Shown here: positions 1-11,105 of the stretch, piece after piece
How the letters are laid out: each line of letters opens with the position of its first letter
How positions within the stretch are numbered: the stretch's first letter is position 1
NCBI GenBank assembly: GCA_949126835.1
Contig: OX421494.1
Span: 2,208,201 to 2,272,200, forward strand
From: Anisus vortex
Lineage: Eukaryota > Mollusca > Gastropoda > Planorbidae
Direction of reading: 5' to 3'
DNA length: 64,000 nt
The notes under the pieces: model-generated
What the model saw: the letters and a program-made list of their open reading frames with translations, nothing else
What the model was told of the DNA's origin: nothing
Database searches by the model: none
Made by a program: the position numbers and the translations under genes

Positions 1-162
1 GAGCGACGCCCGCAGTCCCGAGAGGTTGAAAGCCCTGAAGTCTGTTTTATTGCGAGGCTCGAGTTCTCGCCGTACAAAGATTTCTTTGTGGTCAAGCGGT
101 CGTTCGATGGACATCCAGAATGGGTCGAAATCTTTGCCCATTCGTTTCAACAGTTTCTGAGG
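1..162 (-). CDS. Exon 3 (partial gene) of an unrecognised secreted protein
   Basis: On the minus strand a pyrimidine-rich tract and CTACAG acceptor (163-180) precede 54 open codons that run to the window edge. The frame is phase 0 and joins exactly to the exon at 5091-5171. The peptide starts PQKLLKRMGKDFDPFWMSIE. It contains a possible dibasic processing site (KR before MGKDFD), an aromatic-rich DFDPFWMS stretch and two N-glycosylation sequons (NKT, NLS), and has no cysteine. I do not recognise the family; a prohormone or other small secreted protein is possible. The exon continues off the window, so its 3' end and the total length are unknown. Further exons inside the 4.9-kb intron cannot be excluded. 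What is seen: splice site, open frame and codon-like composition. What is inferred: that it belongs with the next two exons. Confidence 0.68.
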
Positions 163-249
163 CTGTAGAGAAGGAAAAAATTGAAAAACTTAAAAATTAA
201 AAGTAAAGGTGAGTTTGATTATAAGACATTAAAGTACAATGGAATTAAA

Positions 250-406
250 CATGGGATCGGCAACCTACGGCACGCGTGCAACCATAAACAATTCAGTTCA
301 AGTCTCTTCTACATGAAAAGAGCTAGTTGACTTTAAGACTGTTGGTAAACTGAGTCAGCAGAAATCCTACTTTGGCAAACTATTATCAAAAGGTTGCCGA
401 CCCCTG
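250..406 (+). mobile_element. hAT-type MITE, copy 1
   Basis: Left end GGATCGGCAACCTACGGCAC and right end AAAGGTTGCCGACCCCTG form the family's terminal inverted repeats. Flanking octamers match only at 5 of 8 positions. It has an internal deletion relative to the ~200-bp copies. Confidence 0.7.
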
Positions 407-465
407 GACTAACATAAACATAATAGATGAACTCTACACACAATGACGTAGAAACACACATAAAG

Positions 466-909
466 ATCTGAGCAGACAACACACTTAAAACTCTAAACAG
501 ACAACTTACTTGATAATATAGATCTAAACAGACAACACACGAATAGGCCTAATAAACAGACAACACAATTATAGGCCTAAACAGACAAGACACATGTAGG
601 CCTAAACAGACAACATACACGTAGGCCTAAACAGACAACACGAAGTAGTCCTAAACAGACAACATACATGTAGGCCTAAACAGACAAGACACGTGTAGGC
701 CTAAACAGACAACATATATGTAGGCCTAAACAGACAACACACGTGTAGGCCTAAACAGACAACATACATGTAGGCCTAAACAGACAACACATATGTAGGC
801 CTAAACAGACAACATACATGTAGGCCTAAACAGACAACACACATGTAGGCCTAAACAGACAACACACATGAAGGCCTAAACAGACAACATACATATAGGC
901 CTAAACAGG
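466..909 (+). repeat. 25-bp tandem repeat, about 15 copies
   Basis: The unit is TAGGCCTAAACAGACAACAY plus ACATG, with an embedded AGGCCT palindrome; left-most units are degenerate. It lies in the large intron of the secreted-protein gene. Confidence 0.9.
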
Positions 910-1982
910 GAAAATGTTGCAAACATCCTACACAGGTTCAACACACCGCCTACCAGAAATACACGTAGAATCTGTTCATTACGAAACAACCATTTATTTA
1001 TTGGCGCTTTTTTCTCTGTGTCATAAAATAAAAGGTTAAAAAAAAATTTGGCTTTAGAATGGATCGTAGTTACCGAAATCTGGCAATGGAGTGATGCAAG
1101 GTTTGTTAGGCTTTTTTTTTCCCCTACTCTTTTTTTTTTTTGGTAATGTTTTCTGTTTTGTTGGTTTGATGTGTCTGTGTGTCTTCCAGCTATTATTGAT
1201 TCTGGCTAATCGCTCAACTACTAGGAGCAGACGTGGCAACGAGTGCAAAAAAACAAGTTGAAAACACTGCGTGGGTATTTTTTTACACCATTTTCTGTGA
1301 CGATTTCAGCAGAGATACCGAGTGTGAAGATGAATAAATGACTTTTTTTGTTGTTGTATTCCTACCCAAGCAATGGGAAATAAATCGTCTGTGTTCTTAC
1401 GAGAGAGAAAAAGTGTGCTTCTTTGAATTGATTTCCTACTTTACAAACGAAATATTTTTTAAAAATAATTTTTAAAAGTGTGATTTCTATTAGAAAAATG
1501 TATGACGAGGTTTTATGTATAAATCTTGACATAATTACAGCAATTATATATATTGTTTTAAATTCTGATCCATTTTTTAGACATTTTTGTTTACATCTTA
1601 AGATTGCAAAGTGTTTCTCTCCCCTTGTATTATTGGGAACGGACGTAACTTGGCAGTAGATTGTATTGATATTCCCATTCCATCGATTCTAATACCTGCC
1701 CTTGTTGGCTGTTTATATAAGACTACTCCTAAGTGGACTTGGTAGGTTATCAACACATGGGATACACAAATGTATCAGTGACTCTAAAACTGTATCTTAC
1801 TCATTGTTGTGTTTTTGTTTTTTAATGACGTTGTGGTATAGCGACAGTATGCTGGTTTACCATTCAGTTATCATAGTATTTTGTCCCATTAAGTGAGGGA
1901 TTCTGTCCCGGCTTAATGGACACGTTGGCCTACACTTATGGAGATATATCTTGTATATTTGTATACAGTGGAAGGAACGAGG
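910..1982. other. No feature seen (intron)
   Basis: AT-rich sequence with A and T homopolymers. If the exon model is right, it is intronic. Confidence 0.5.
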
Positions 1983-2215
1983 GCTCGGTGGCCTTCAACT
2001 GGCCCATGAATCCTGGCTAGGATATTGTTTCCTGGACTCGAGGGTGTCCCCGAGTATTCCCAGCTCTAATGGGTAATTGACGTAAGTTGGGGTAAAGTAA
2101 AGGCGGCTGGGCTTTGTGCTCGTCACACAATCCCCTAGTAAACCGTGGCCAAAGAAACTGTACGATTATTCACCGGCCTTTTGATCAATTTAGCCCGACA
2201 GTACTTTACTACAGT
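1983..2215 (+). mobile_element. tRNA-derived SINE, degraded copy
   Basis: It matches the family body (GGCTAGGATATTGTTTCC, CGAGGGTGTCCCCGAGT, AAGTAAAGGCGGCTGGGC) and 3' part (CACCGGCC...GATCAATTTAG). The B box is damaged. It lies within the large intron of the secreted-protein gene. Confidence 0.7.
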
Positions 2216-2299
2216 GGAAGGAAAAGGATGAACTGTCTATGTAAAGGTCTTCATTGAAATCTCATATACCTGCTTTGACTTATAAACAGTGGCCTAGTG

Positions 2300-2470
2300 C
2301 AGGTGTCGGCAACCTACGGCACGCGTGCCATACTTAGCACGCAGAGCGATTTTCAATGGCACGCGGAAGACTCCAAGGAAGGCAATACAATATTTTTCTA
2401 CAAGAAATTGAGTGCCAGGATGAGTGTTAAAGTGAATCCTACTTTGGCATACTGTTATAAAAAGGTAGTG
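2300..2470 (+). mobile_element. hAT-type MITE, copy 2, right terminus deleted
   Basis: It starts CAGGTGTCGGCAACCTACGG and is flanked by GCCTAGTG (2292-2299) and GTCTAGTG (2471-2478), 7 of 8 identical. The final TGCCGACCCCTG is missing. Confidence 0.75.
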
Positions 2471-2737
2471 GTCTAGTGTGTCGTATCTTGGTGAAGACTA
2501 GCATTCGTTCTGGTCACTCTATCCTCTCATCACACTGGCCACACAATCCCCCTAGTATGCCGTGGCAACGATAACTAAATAAACGCTGCGTCAGTGGCAC
2601 TGATTAAAATGTGTCTTTTTCTCTACTTCTTGCTCGTTTTTTGTTTGTTATCTCTTTCCATCTCTTGTACACGCCCACCTTCTCCTACCCCACTCTTTTG
2701 TTTGTTTATCGAAACTAGTTCAATGAAATATATATAT

Positions 2738-2740
<3 letters not shown>

Positions 2741-2821
<81 letters not shown>
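2741..2821 (+). repeat. (CT)n microsatellite
   Basis: About 80 bp of nearly pure CT. Confidence 0.95.
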
Positions 2822-2824
<3 letters not shown>

Positions 2825-3589
2825 GTAGTATATCTGTCTTATTTCTCACTCCACTATTTTTTTTCCTCTCTTAACATTAAAGATATTGTATATTTCCAGA
2901 CGGTTTAACCATCAACAACAGTTCCGTAGGTAAAACAGGTAAATTCCATCCAATGAAGAAAAAAAAAACGAAATCATTTGTGTATCGACTGATTGACCTT
3001 TCATCGAAAGTACTAAGACGCAAAATAGAGTCAGAATATTTGGACGTAGATTCTCCGAGTCAATAACTGCTGTTCTTTTTTTTTTAACCGGTTTAGATAT
3101 TCCCAATGATTTCTAAAATGGTAATGTCTAGAAATCTCTTAATAATGGTTTTAATAATATATCTTTAAATAAAGCGCCTATAATCTCTGAATAGTGGTTT
3201 CAATTCTACATGTTTAAATAAAGAATCTATGAAATAAACTTATTAAAAACTGTAGCCTGGACTAGACAGAATGTTCAGTTACCCTGTTTTAAAGTCTTGT
3301 CCTTCAATAGTTTTTAGTGTTTGAATAATCTGATATCTATTATTTTATGAAATTACGTTGTGTTTTTAATGACTTCACACATCAGCCAGAAGATGGGGAG
3401 GGGCAGTTACAAGAAGACGGGATACTCTGGCAGACGTTTCAAAACGTCTACATTTAGTGTTTAAATATTTAGTTGTTGAGTCCATGGTGTATCCTATAGG
3501 CATGAAAGGTAGGTTTCATTTCTTTCATATAACAGTATCGTTCGTATGGAATGTTTGTCATCATTTATTGGGGTTTTAAAAAACTATAA

Positions 3590-4100
3590 GGGGCTGTTCA
3601 TAAAAGATGTCAGGCACCTAAGGGGAGGGAGAGTAGTCAAACATTTGTGACGAAAGGGCGTGTTTAAACACAGGGGCGTCAAAATTGTGATGAAAGGGCG
3701 TATTTAAACAGAGGGGCGTCAAAATTGTGATGAAAGGGCGTGTTTAAACACAGGGGCGTCAAAATTGTGATGAAAGGGCGTGTTTAAACAGAGGGGCGTC
3801 ATATTAAAAATGTGAATCTTGAAATGCAATCTATACATCAACAAGGTTAAATACTTTTTTTTATTACTATTAATTATTACTTTTATTTTTTTTAATAATA
3901 ATTCTAGAACAATGTCAATACAAGTGATTTGAAACAAGTTTTGAAATTGGAGGAAGCATGGTAAACAAAATAATTAAAGGGACGGGTACATAGCTTTGTA
4001 ACGTCATATTGTGATGTTTTGTGACGATTGTGAAAAGGGAAGGGGGGGGGGGGGGTAAAAATTTGCCTAAAATTGCGTGACGCCATTGATGGACGGCCCC
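3590..4100. mobile_element. PIF/Harbinger-like MITE with internal tandem array
   Basis: Terminal inverted repeats GGGGCTGTTCATAAA and (complement of the right end) GGGGCCGTCCATCAA are flanked by 3-bp TAA duplications (3587-3589 and 4101-4103). TWA duplications and G-rich ends are typical of PIF/Harbinger. No transposase is present. Inside is a 40-bp tandem array and a poly(G) tract near 4040. Confidence 0.7.
3650..3801 (+). repeat. 40-bp tandem repeat, about 4 copies
   Basis: The unit starts GATGAAAGGGCGTGTTTAAA and ends GGGGCGTCAAAATTGT. It is nested inside the Harbinger-like MITE and each unit holds a GTTTAAAC palindrome or a near match. Confidence 0.85.
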
Positions 4101-4774
4101 TAAATGCTAGTTAGAAGTAATACGTCAAGCATATGGACTGGTCGACCGGGTCAGGACAACGTCATTTATGGATGAACCCTTAAGGAAAAATTGCAAGAAG
4201 CCGTCTTATCTTCTTTTTTTTCGCGTCTGCTACGTTCGAGCGCCATCTAGCGTCCAAAGTGTTTAGCAAGCATCGTAGTCCGCAGACAAACGCTTTTTGT
4301 ATTACGACACTCACTTAGACCAAAGTACTATCCCTGGACGGAGCGGCATCGCTAGCATCCGGTCATTCACTGTCGGTGACAGATAGATAATAGCCACTTG
4401 TCTGCTGTGTGTGCCTGCTCGTGTGTCTGCTTCTGTGTCTGCTCGTTTCATGTGCACTTAAGCCCAACAATCAACTGTCGCCAGCACTTTTATGTCACAA
4501 AACAAACATGTTTGTACTTTACAATCCCGTCTGTTGATTTGATTCCATGATCCATCTTGATGTCCCATTTGTGTCGTGTTATGTTCTAACAGAATGGTGG
4601 AACGGGTGGGGGACTTAGATGCCGAGGTTGAATTGAGTGATAAAAAAAAGGACATGGGTCTACATGTATTTTTGATTGTAACCCATTACTTCGTAAATAG
4701 ATCAGTTGATTCAAGCAATCCAGCCTAAAATTTTCAATTGGTCAGTTAATAAAAGATCAAGTTTTCGAGGTCAC

Positions 4775-4945
4775 GGAATACTGGGCGATTGTGTGTCCGG
4801 CTCAATGCCCAACCGCATTTACTTTTCACCAACTACTGTCAGGTACCCATCAGACCTGGGTAGACTCAGGCAGACCCTCCAGACCCGGAAATAAATCCTA
4901 GCCTTCGCCAGGATTCGAACCCGGGATCTATGGCCACCGTGTCAC
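4775..4945 (-). mobile_element. tRNA-derived SINE, minus strand
   Basis: The complement shows the B box GGGTTCGAATCCTGG and the family body AAGGCTAGGATTTATTTCCG, then the TCTGGAGGGTCTGCCTGAGT region. The 3' end is lost. It is about 150 bp from exon 2 of the secreted-protein gene. Confidence 0.75.
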
Positions 4946-5090
4946 ATAAACATGATAGAAAAAAATGTCAAAAAATATTTTAGTTTTTTTTTTTTTACAT
5001 TGCCGGAAACGATCTTACTGTACGAGGTCCAAATGTTTACATTACACTATGGAAAGGTATGGATAGTAAAATTATAGTAATTGTACTCAC

Positions 5091-5171
5091 CTTCAAATGT
5101 TGCTCAGCCGGATGTGGCTGTTCTACTCTGTAGTGACGACCAGATTGGATTTTGGCTCCTGTTCTTGGTGT
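5091..5171 (-). CDS. Exon 2 of the unrecognised secreted protein
   Basis: An 81-bp open segment (27 codons, beginning TPRTGAKIQSG and ending AEQHLK) is bounded on the minus strand by a TTTGCAG acceptor and a consensus AAG|GTGAGT donor (revcomp at 5085-5090). Both boundaries are phase 0, matching the exons on either side. The segment is basic and polar with no cysteine. The upstream intron (5172-5567) is 396 bp. The downstream intron, about 4.9 kb, is filled with transposable-element copies (hAT MITE, SINE, Harbinger-like MITE) and a 25-bp tandem array. A strong donor, a strong acceptor and an intact frame make this a credible exon that is too short for simple ORF searches. Confidence 0.7.
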
Positions 5172-5567
5172 CTGCAAATTGAAACAAAATGCACATTTTT
5201 ATAAAATTGTTGTGCCATATATTATAATAAAATAAACTAATAAATTGATTTCTATGACAATTTTATTTATTCGGTAAAAAAGGGACTAATCCTTCATTGA
5301 TATGGCAAAAACACACGAGGAATATGTGTTGCCAGGTCAATGCTCAGCAGAAGGTTTTCTTTGTTAATGTTTTTTTTCCATGTTTCCAAACTAATGTATG
5401 GACATTTCCACGAAGGAAATATTTAACCAACAAGATTTTATCCAGATACTTTTGTATTAAGGGTTGGACCATCGTCCAATCTTGTACACTGTGTGTCTGC
5501 AAAGTATGCTACAAAGTGTCTACAAAAGCTGAATGGACATTTCCATTGTTTGTATCGTCTCAATTAC

Positions 5568-5654
5568 CTGAGTTAAGTCTGGAACGTTGAATGTACCGGC
5601 AATACATTGCAAGGTCTGTATGGTCAGCAGAAGTAGGGATCTGGTCAGCTGCAT
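5568..5654 (-). CDS. Exon 1 (start codon and signal peptide) of the unrecognised secreted protein
   Basis: On the minus strand a TTTTCTAG acceptor-like site (about 5667-5674) precedes ACC-ATG at 5654. The 29 codons start MQLTRSLLLLTIQTLQCIAG, a typical signal peptide with a hydrophobic core and small residues at the end, followed by TFNVPDLTQ. The exon ends at CAG|GTAATTG, a good donor, in phase 0. The acceptor just before the ATG suggests at least one further 5' untranslated exon at higher coordinates, which I could not place. With exons 2 and 3 this gives 110 residues of a secreted product. Function is unknown; the signal peptide, short exons and a dibasic site would fit a peptide precursor. 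Confidence 0.7.
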
Positions 5655-5877
5655 GGTGAACTGTGACTAGAAAATGTAAAATATACCACCTGTATCACTT
5701 ATAATTTGATAATAACCGATATTCACTCTCTATTCAACTAAAGACGAAAGTCTGATTTTAGTTGGTGTTGCTATATGTAGTCATTATGTGGAAAATTTGA
5801 ATTGAACTCAGAGATCAAGTTTACGAGTGACACTAAAAAATCCCCCCCCCCCAACTTTCCTACCCTGCGTAGTAATC

Positions 5878-6062
5878 CAGACGGACCAATTTAAGGCTAG
5901 GATTTGTTCCCGGGTCTGGAGGGTGTCCCCGAGTCTACCCAGCTCTGCGCATAGTGCTGGCCACACAATCACCTAGCATGCCGTGACCACAGAAACTGGA
6001 GAACGCTGCTTTACCGGACCGATGGATCAATTTGGTTGGACGGGTACTTTACTTTTACTTAC
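5878..6062 (+). mobile_element. tRNA-derived SINE lacking the tRNA head
   Basis: Family body and 3' end are present (AAGGCTAGGATTTGTTCCCG, TCTACCCAGCTCTG, GATGGATCAATTTGG, then GGTACTTTACTTTTACTTAC). The tRNA-like head is missing, as in 5'-truncated retroposons. Confidence 0.75.
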
Positions 6063-7112
6063 ATGAGTAAGAGAACGTAACAGTTGTAGCGTTAATCCAA
6101 ACTATGTTATTTTTTGACGGGCTTGATAGCTTTGTGTGTCTGTCCATCTCGCAGAATGATAAGCCTATTATTTACCTGAGCCCAACCGTCAATATCCGCC
6201 ATTGGTTAGGTCATAATTTAAGGGTATCGGTGTGCAAGAGGGGTGGGGATAAGAAAGTAGCGTGTGAAAAAACGTGGCCCTTGTCAGATAGTGAAGCCGG
6301 TGAACTTTATTTGAATTAAGAAACGAGCAACCACGGCAGGTGTGAATTACAGGTAAGTGAAACACCTAGCGGGACGTAATAGATCCGAGACATTGCGCAA
6401 CCTGCAAAGGTTGAAAAAGTAAGAAAATACAAGGGAGGTAAGTCCTGGGAGGTCCCCCATTGGAACCGGAAAGCTAAAGACACGTAGAGAGACAAAGAGT
6501 TATAAATTAGTCTTGTGTCCACAAATGTAAAATGTTTGAATGTAAATCCTAATATGTCTATAGACTTATTACTTTAGATATCTATATTAAGTCGGTAAAT
6601 AATAGTCTACATTTATTGGTTGTGTCCTTTGTTTTTCATAAAGTTTTGAGATTATCAATTGGCTTCGATGCCATGCAAAAAAAATTGCATATAGGCCTAC
6701 TTATTTAGCCTAGAGAATTATATCCTGATCTTGCATAAAAAAAGGGTTTATGCATGTTTTTGTTGCTCAGTCTTCAATGCGCCCCGAGCTTACATCATAT
6801 AAACAAACTTATTTTTATTACAATAATTATGACACAGATAACCGAGCTTAACAACTGTCATTTCTGAAACAGTAGTAGGCTATATACAGAGGTCAACTTC
6901 ACAACTTCACGGAATCCAGACCATGCAGCTGACTTTTGGGGACCAGAGCAAATTTATATTCGTGGCTTTTCTGTTGTTAGCTTTTTTTCGTTGCTATTAT
7001 TAAATTTCTTTGTTTAATCATACACATTGAGCCTCCGCCCCCCCCCCCCCCCATCTCCTCTGACCCAATGCAATCGCTCCTTTACTTGGGCGCCTGCACA
7101 TGCTTAAGGTAA
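6063..7112. other. No gene recognised
   Basis: AT-rich, with a short open frame at 6104-6319 lacking any recognisable motif and a poly(C) run near 7035. Confidence 0.5.
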
Positions 7113-7284
7113 ACTTAATAGAAATATAGAATGCATCTAATTCTATCACAGTTATACTTAATAGAAATATAGAGTGCATCTAATTCTAGCACAGTTATAC
7201 TTAATAGAAATATAGAGTGCATATAATTCTAGCACAGTTATACTTAATAGAAATATAGAATGCATCTAATTCTAGCACAGTTAT
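7113..7284 (+). repeat. 43-bp tandem repeat, 4 copies
   Basis: Units start at 7113, 7156, 7199 and 7242 with ACTTAATAGAAATATAGA and differ at a few bases. Confidence 0.9.
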
Positions 7285-7416
7285 TCAAATATTATTACAG
7301 TTAGCAGCCACTGACAACAAACTCTAAATCAAATGTTTTAAAAAATGGCTTTAACAATCAGAATAAAAAAAACTTAAGAATCAAAAAAGAAGGAAAACAA
7401 GATAAAAAATGTTTGC

Positions 7417-10400
7417 AAGTCTGTTGTCTGATTGGTTGATTTGTTTGTTGATAAGTCTGTTGTCTGATTGGTTGATTTGTTTGTTGATAAGTCTGTTGTC
7501 TGATTGGTTGATTTGTTTGTTGATAAGTCTGTTGTCTGATTGATTGATTTGTTTGTTGATAAGTCTGTTGTCTGATTGGTTGATTTGTTTGTTGATAAGT
7601 CTGTTGTCTGATTGGTTGATTTGTTTGTTGATAAGTCTGTTGTCTGATTGGTTGATTTGTTTGTTGATAAGTCTGTTGTCTGATTGGTTGATTTGTTTGT
7701 TGATAAGTCTGTTGTCTGATTGATTGATTTGTTTGTTGATAAGTCTGTTGTCTGATTGGTTGATTTGTTTGTTGATAAGTCTGTTGTCTGATTGGTTGAT
7801 TTGTTTGTTGATAAGTCTGTTGTCTGATTGGTTGATTTGTTTGTTGATAAGTCTGTTGTCTGATTGATTGATTTGTTTGTTGATAAGTCTGTTGTCTGAT
7901 TGATTGATTTGTTTGTTGATAAGTCTGTTGTCTGATTGGTTGATTTGTTTGTTGATAAGTCTGTTGTCTGATTGGTTGATTTGTTTGTTGATAAGTCTGT
8001 TGTCTGATTAATTGATTTGTTTGTTGATAAGTCTGTTGTCTGATTGGTTGATTTGTTTGTTGATAAGTCTGTTGTCTGATTGGTTGATTTGTTTGTTGAT
8101 AAGTCTGTTGTCTGATTGATTGATTTGTTTGTTGATAAGTCTGTTGTCTGATTGGTTGATTTGTTTGTTGATAAGTCTGTTGTCTGATTGGTTGATTTGT
8201 TTGTTGATAAGTCTGTTGTCTGATTGATTGATTTGTTTGTTGATAAGTCTGTTGTCTGATTGGTTGATTTGTTTGTTGATAAGTCTGTTGTCTGATTGAT
8301 TGATTTGTTTGTTGATAAGTCTGTTGTCTGATTGATTGATTTGTTTGTTGATAAGTCTGTTGTCTGATTGATTGATTTGTTTGTTGATAAGTCTGTTGTC
8401 TGATTGATTGATTTGTTTGTTGATAAGTCTGTTGTCTGATTGATTGATTTGTTTGTTGATAAGTCTGTTGTCTGATTGGTTGATTTGTTTGTTGATAAGT
8501 CTGTTGTCTGATTGGTTGATTTGTTTGTTGATAAGTCTGTTGTCTGATTGATTGATTTGTTTGTTGATAAGTCTGTTGTCTGATTGATTGATTTGTTTGT
8601 TGATAAGTCTGTTGTCTGATTGGTTGATTTGTTTGTTGATAAGTCTGTTGTCTGATTGGTTGATTTGTTTGTTGATAAGTCTGTTGTCTGATTGATTGAT
8701 TTGTTTGTTGATAAGTCTGTTGTCTGATTGGTTGATTTGTTTGTTGATAAGTCTGTTGTCTGATTGGTTGATTTGTTTGTTGATAAGTCTGTTGTCTGAT
8801 TGGTTGATTTGTTTGTTGATAAGTCTGTTGTCTGATTGGTTGATTTGTTTGTTGATAAGTCTGTTGTCTGATTGATTGATTTGTTTGTTGATAAGTCTGT
8901 TGTCTGATTGGTTGATTTGTTTGTTGATAAGTCTGTTGTCTGATTGATTGATGTGTTTGTTGATAAGTCTGTTGTCTGATTGATTGATTTGTTTGTTGAT
9001 AAGTCTGTTGTCTGATTGATTGATTTGTTTGTTGATAAGTCTGTTGTCTGATTGATTGATTTGTTTGTTGATAAGTCTGTTGTCTGATTGATTGATTTGT
9101 TAGTTGATAAGTCTGTTGTCTGATTGATTGATTTGTTTGTTGATAAGTCTGTTGTCTGATTGATTGATTTGTTTGTTGATAAGTCTGTTGTCTGATTGGT
9201 TGATTTGTTTGTTGATAAGTCTGTTGTCTGATTGATTGATTTGTTTGTTGATAAGTCTGTTGTCTGATTGGTTGATTTGTTTGTTGATAAGTCTGTTGTC
9301 TGATTGATTGATTTGTTTGTTGATAAGTCTGTTGTCTGATTGATTGATTTGTTTGTTGATAAGTCTGTTGTCTGATTGATTGATTTGTTTGTTGATAAGT
9401 CTGTTGTCTGATTGATTGATTTGTTTGTTGATAAGTCTGTTGTCTGATTGATTGATTTGTTTGTTGATAAGTCTGTTGTCTGATTGGTTGATTTGTTTGT
9501 TGATAAGTCTGTTGTCTGATTGGTTGATATGTTTGTTGATAAGTCTGTTGTCTGATTGGTTGATTTGTTTGTTGATAAGTCTGTTGTCTGATTGGTTGAT
9601 TTGTTTGTTGATAAGTCTGTTGTCTGATTGGTTGATTTGTTTGTTGATAAGTCTGTTGTCTGATTGATTGATTTGTTTGTTGATAAGTCTGTTGGCTGAT
9701 TGGTTGATTTGTTTGTTGATAAGTCTGTTGTCTGATTGATTGATTTGTTTGTTGATAAGTCTGTTGTCTGATTGGTTGATTTGTTTGTTGATAAGTCTGT
9801 TGTCTGATTGATTGATTTGTTTGTTGATAAGTCTGTTGTCTGATTGGTTGATTTGTTTGTTGATAAGTCTGTTGTATGATTGGTTGATTTGTTTGTTGAT
9901 AAGTCTGTTGTCTGATGTATTGATTTGTTTGTTGATAAGTCTGTTGTCTGATTGATTGATTTGTTTGTTGATAAGTCTGTTGTCTGATTGATTGATTTGT
10001 TTGTTGATAAGTCTGTTGTCTGATTGGTTGATTTGTTTGTTGATAAGTCTGTTGTCTGATTGGTTGATTTGTTTGTTGATAAGTCTGTTGTCTGATTGGT
10101 TGATTTGTTTGTTTATAAGTCTGTTGTCTGATTGGTTGATTTGTTTGTTGATAAGTCTGTTGTCTGATTGATTGATTTGTTTGTTGATAAGTCTGTTGTC
10201 TGATTGATTGATTTGTTTGTTGATAAGTCTGTTGTCTGATTGATTGATTTGTTTGTTGATAAGTCTGTTGTCTGATTGATTGATTTGTTTGTTGATAAGT
10301 CTGTTGTCTGATTGATTGATTTGTTTGTTGATAAGTCTGTTGTCTGATTGATTGATTTGTTTGTTGATAAGTCTGTTGACTGATTGATTGATTTGTTTGT

Positions 10401-10555
10401 TGATAAGTCTGTTGTCTGATTGATTGATTTTTTTGTTGATAAGTCTGTTATCTGATTGATTGATTTGTTTGTTGATAAGTCTGTTGTCTGATTGATTGAT
10501 TTGTTTGTTGATAAGTCTGTTGTCTGATTGATTGATTTGTTTGTTGATAAGTCGG
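7417..10555 (+). repeat. 36-bp satellite, 87 units with no net length change
   Basis: Unit AAGTCTGTTGTCTGATTGRT plus TGATTTGTTTGTTGAT. From 7417 to 10549 there are exactly 87 x 36 bp. The main polymorphism is a G/A dimorphism at base 19 of the unit; units 77-87 are all A, whereas G predominates at the left end. In the minus strand one frame encodes the 12-residue repeat NRLINKQINQSD with only two stops in the whole array (about 8005 and 9100). There is no ATG in that frame; the head is a TTG next to the array. A non-coding satellite is more likely than a repeat protein. Confidence 0.95.
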
Positions 10556-11105
10556 TTTTCATTTTCTGCCAAGGTTACAATGCCTTAGTTTGTTTGGTAT
10601 TGTTTTAACAAAAGTAAGGTACAGGTAGTAGGGGAGGGTTAACGTCTGTCTTTAGTATATAGGCCTATAATTATGTAGGCCTTAACTTAAAGAATACAAA
10701 AAAATGCTTGTATTTTTAGTTAGCAGTAGGCTATACAAGATACCAACATTGAACTGCTGACGGTGTTGTAGGTTCAAAATTGTGTGCATTACACCAGCGT
10801 ATTATGTAATTACCTATTACGTAAGGTCAGAACGAGGCGCACGTACGTGCCGGATCGTACATCCGCCCCACACCTCACATTTTACTGCCGCCCTAAATTA
10901 ACCCCTGGAAGTGTAACGTGTAAAATGTCAGATCAACTTGTGGTCGTTAGGCGGAATCTGGTCTGACTGACATGGACGGGGTAACTTATGGGGCAACAAA
11001 GTGGGCAATTGGGCAGGTTTGAATGGAAGGGGGAGACAGGCGGATGTGTAGATACTAGATACCATGATGGATGGAGAGAATTGATGGTGTGAGGTTATCA
11101 AGTTG

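Noticed and set aside
7417..10555. CRISPR-like array
   Set aside because: Units are contiguous with no unique spacers, in an animal genome.
9100..10572. 490-codon minus-strand frame with NRLINKQINQSD repeats as a repeat protein
   Set aside because: It lies wholly inside the 36-bp satellite, has no ATG (the start is a TTG), is stopped by a single unit variant, and the opposite strand and other frames are open too.
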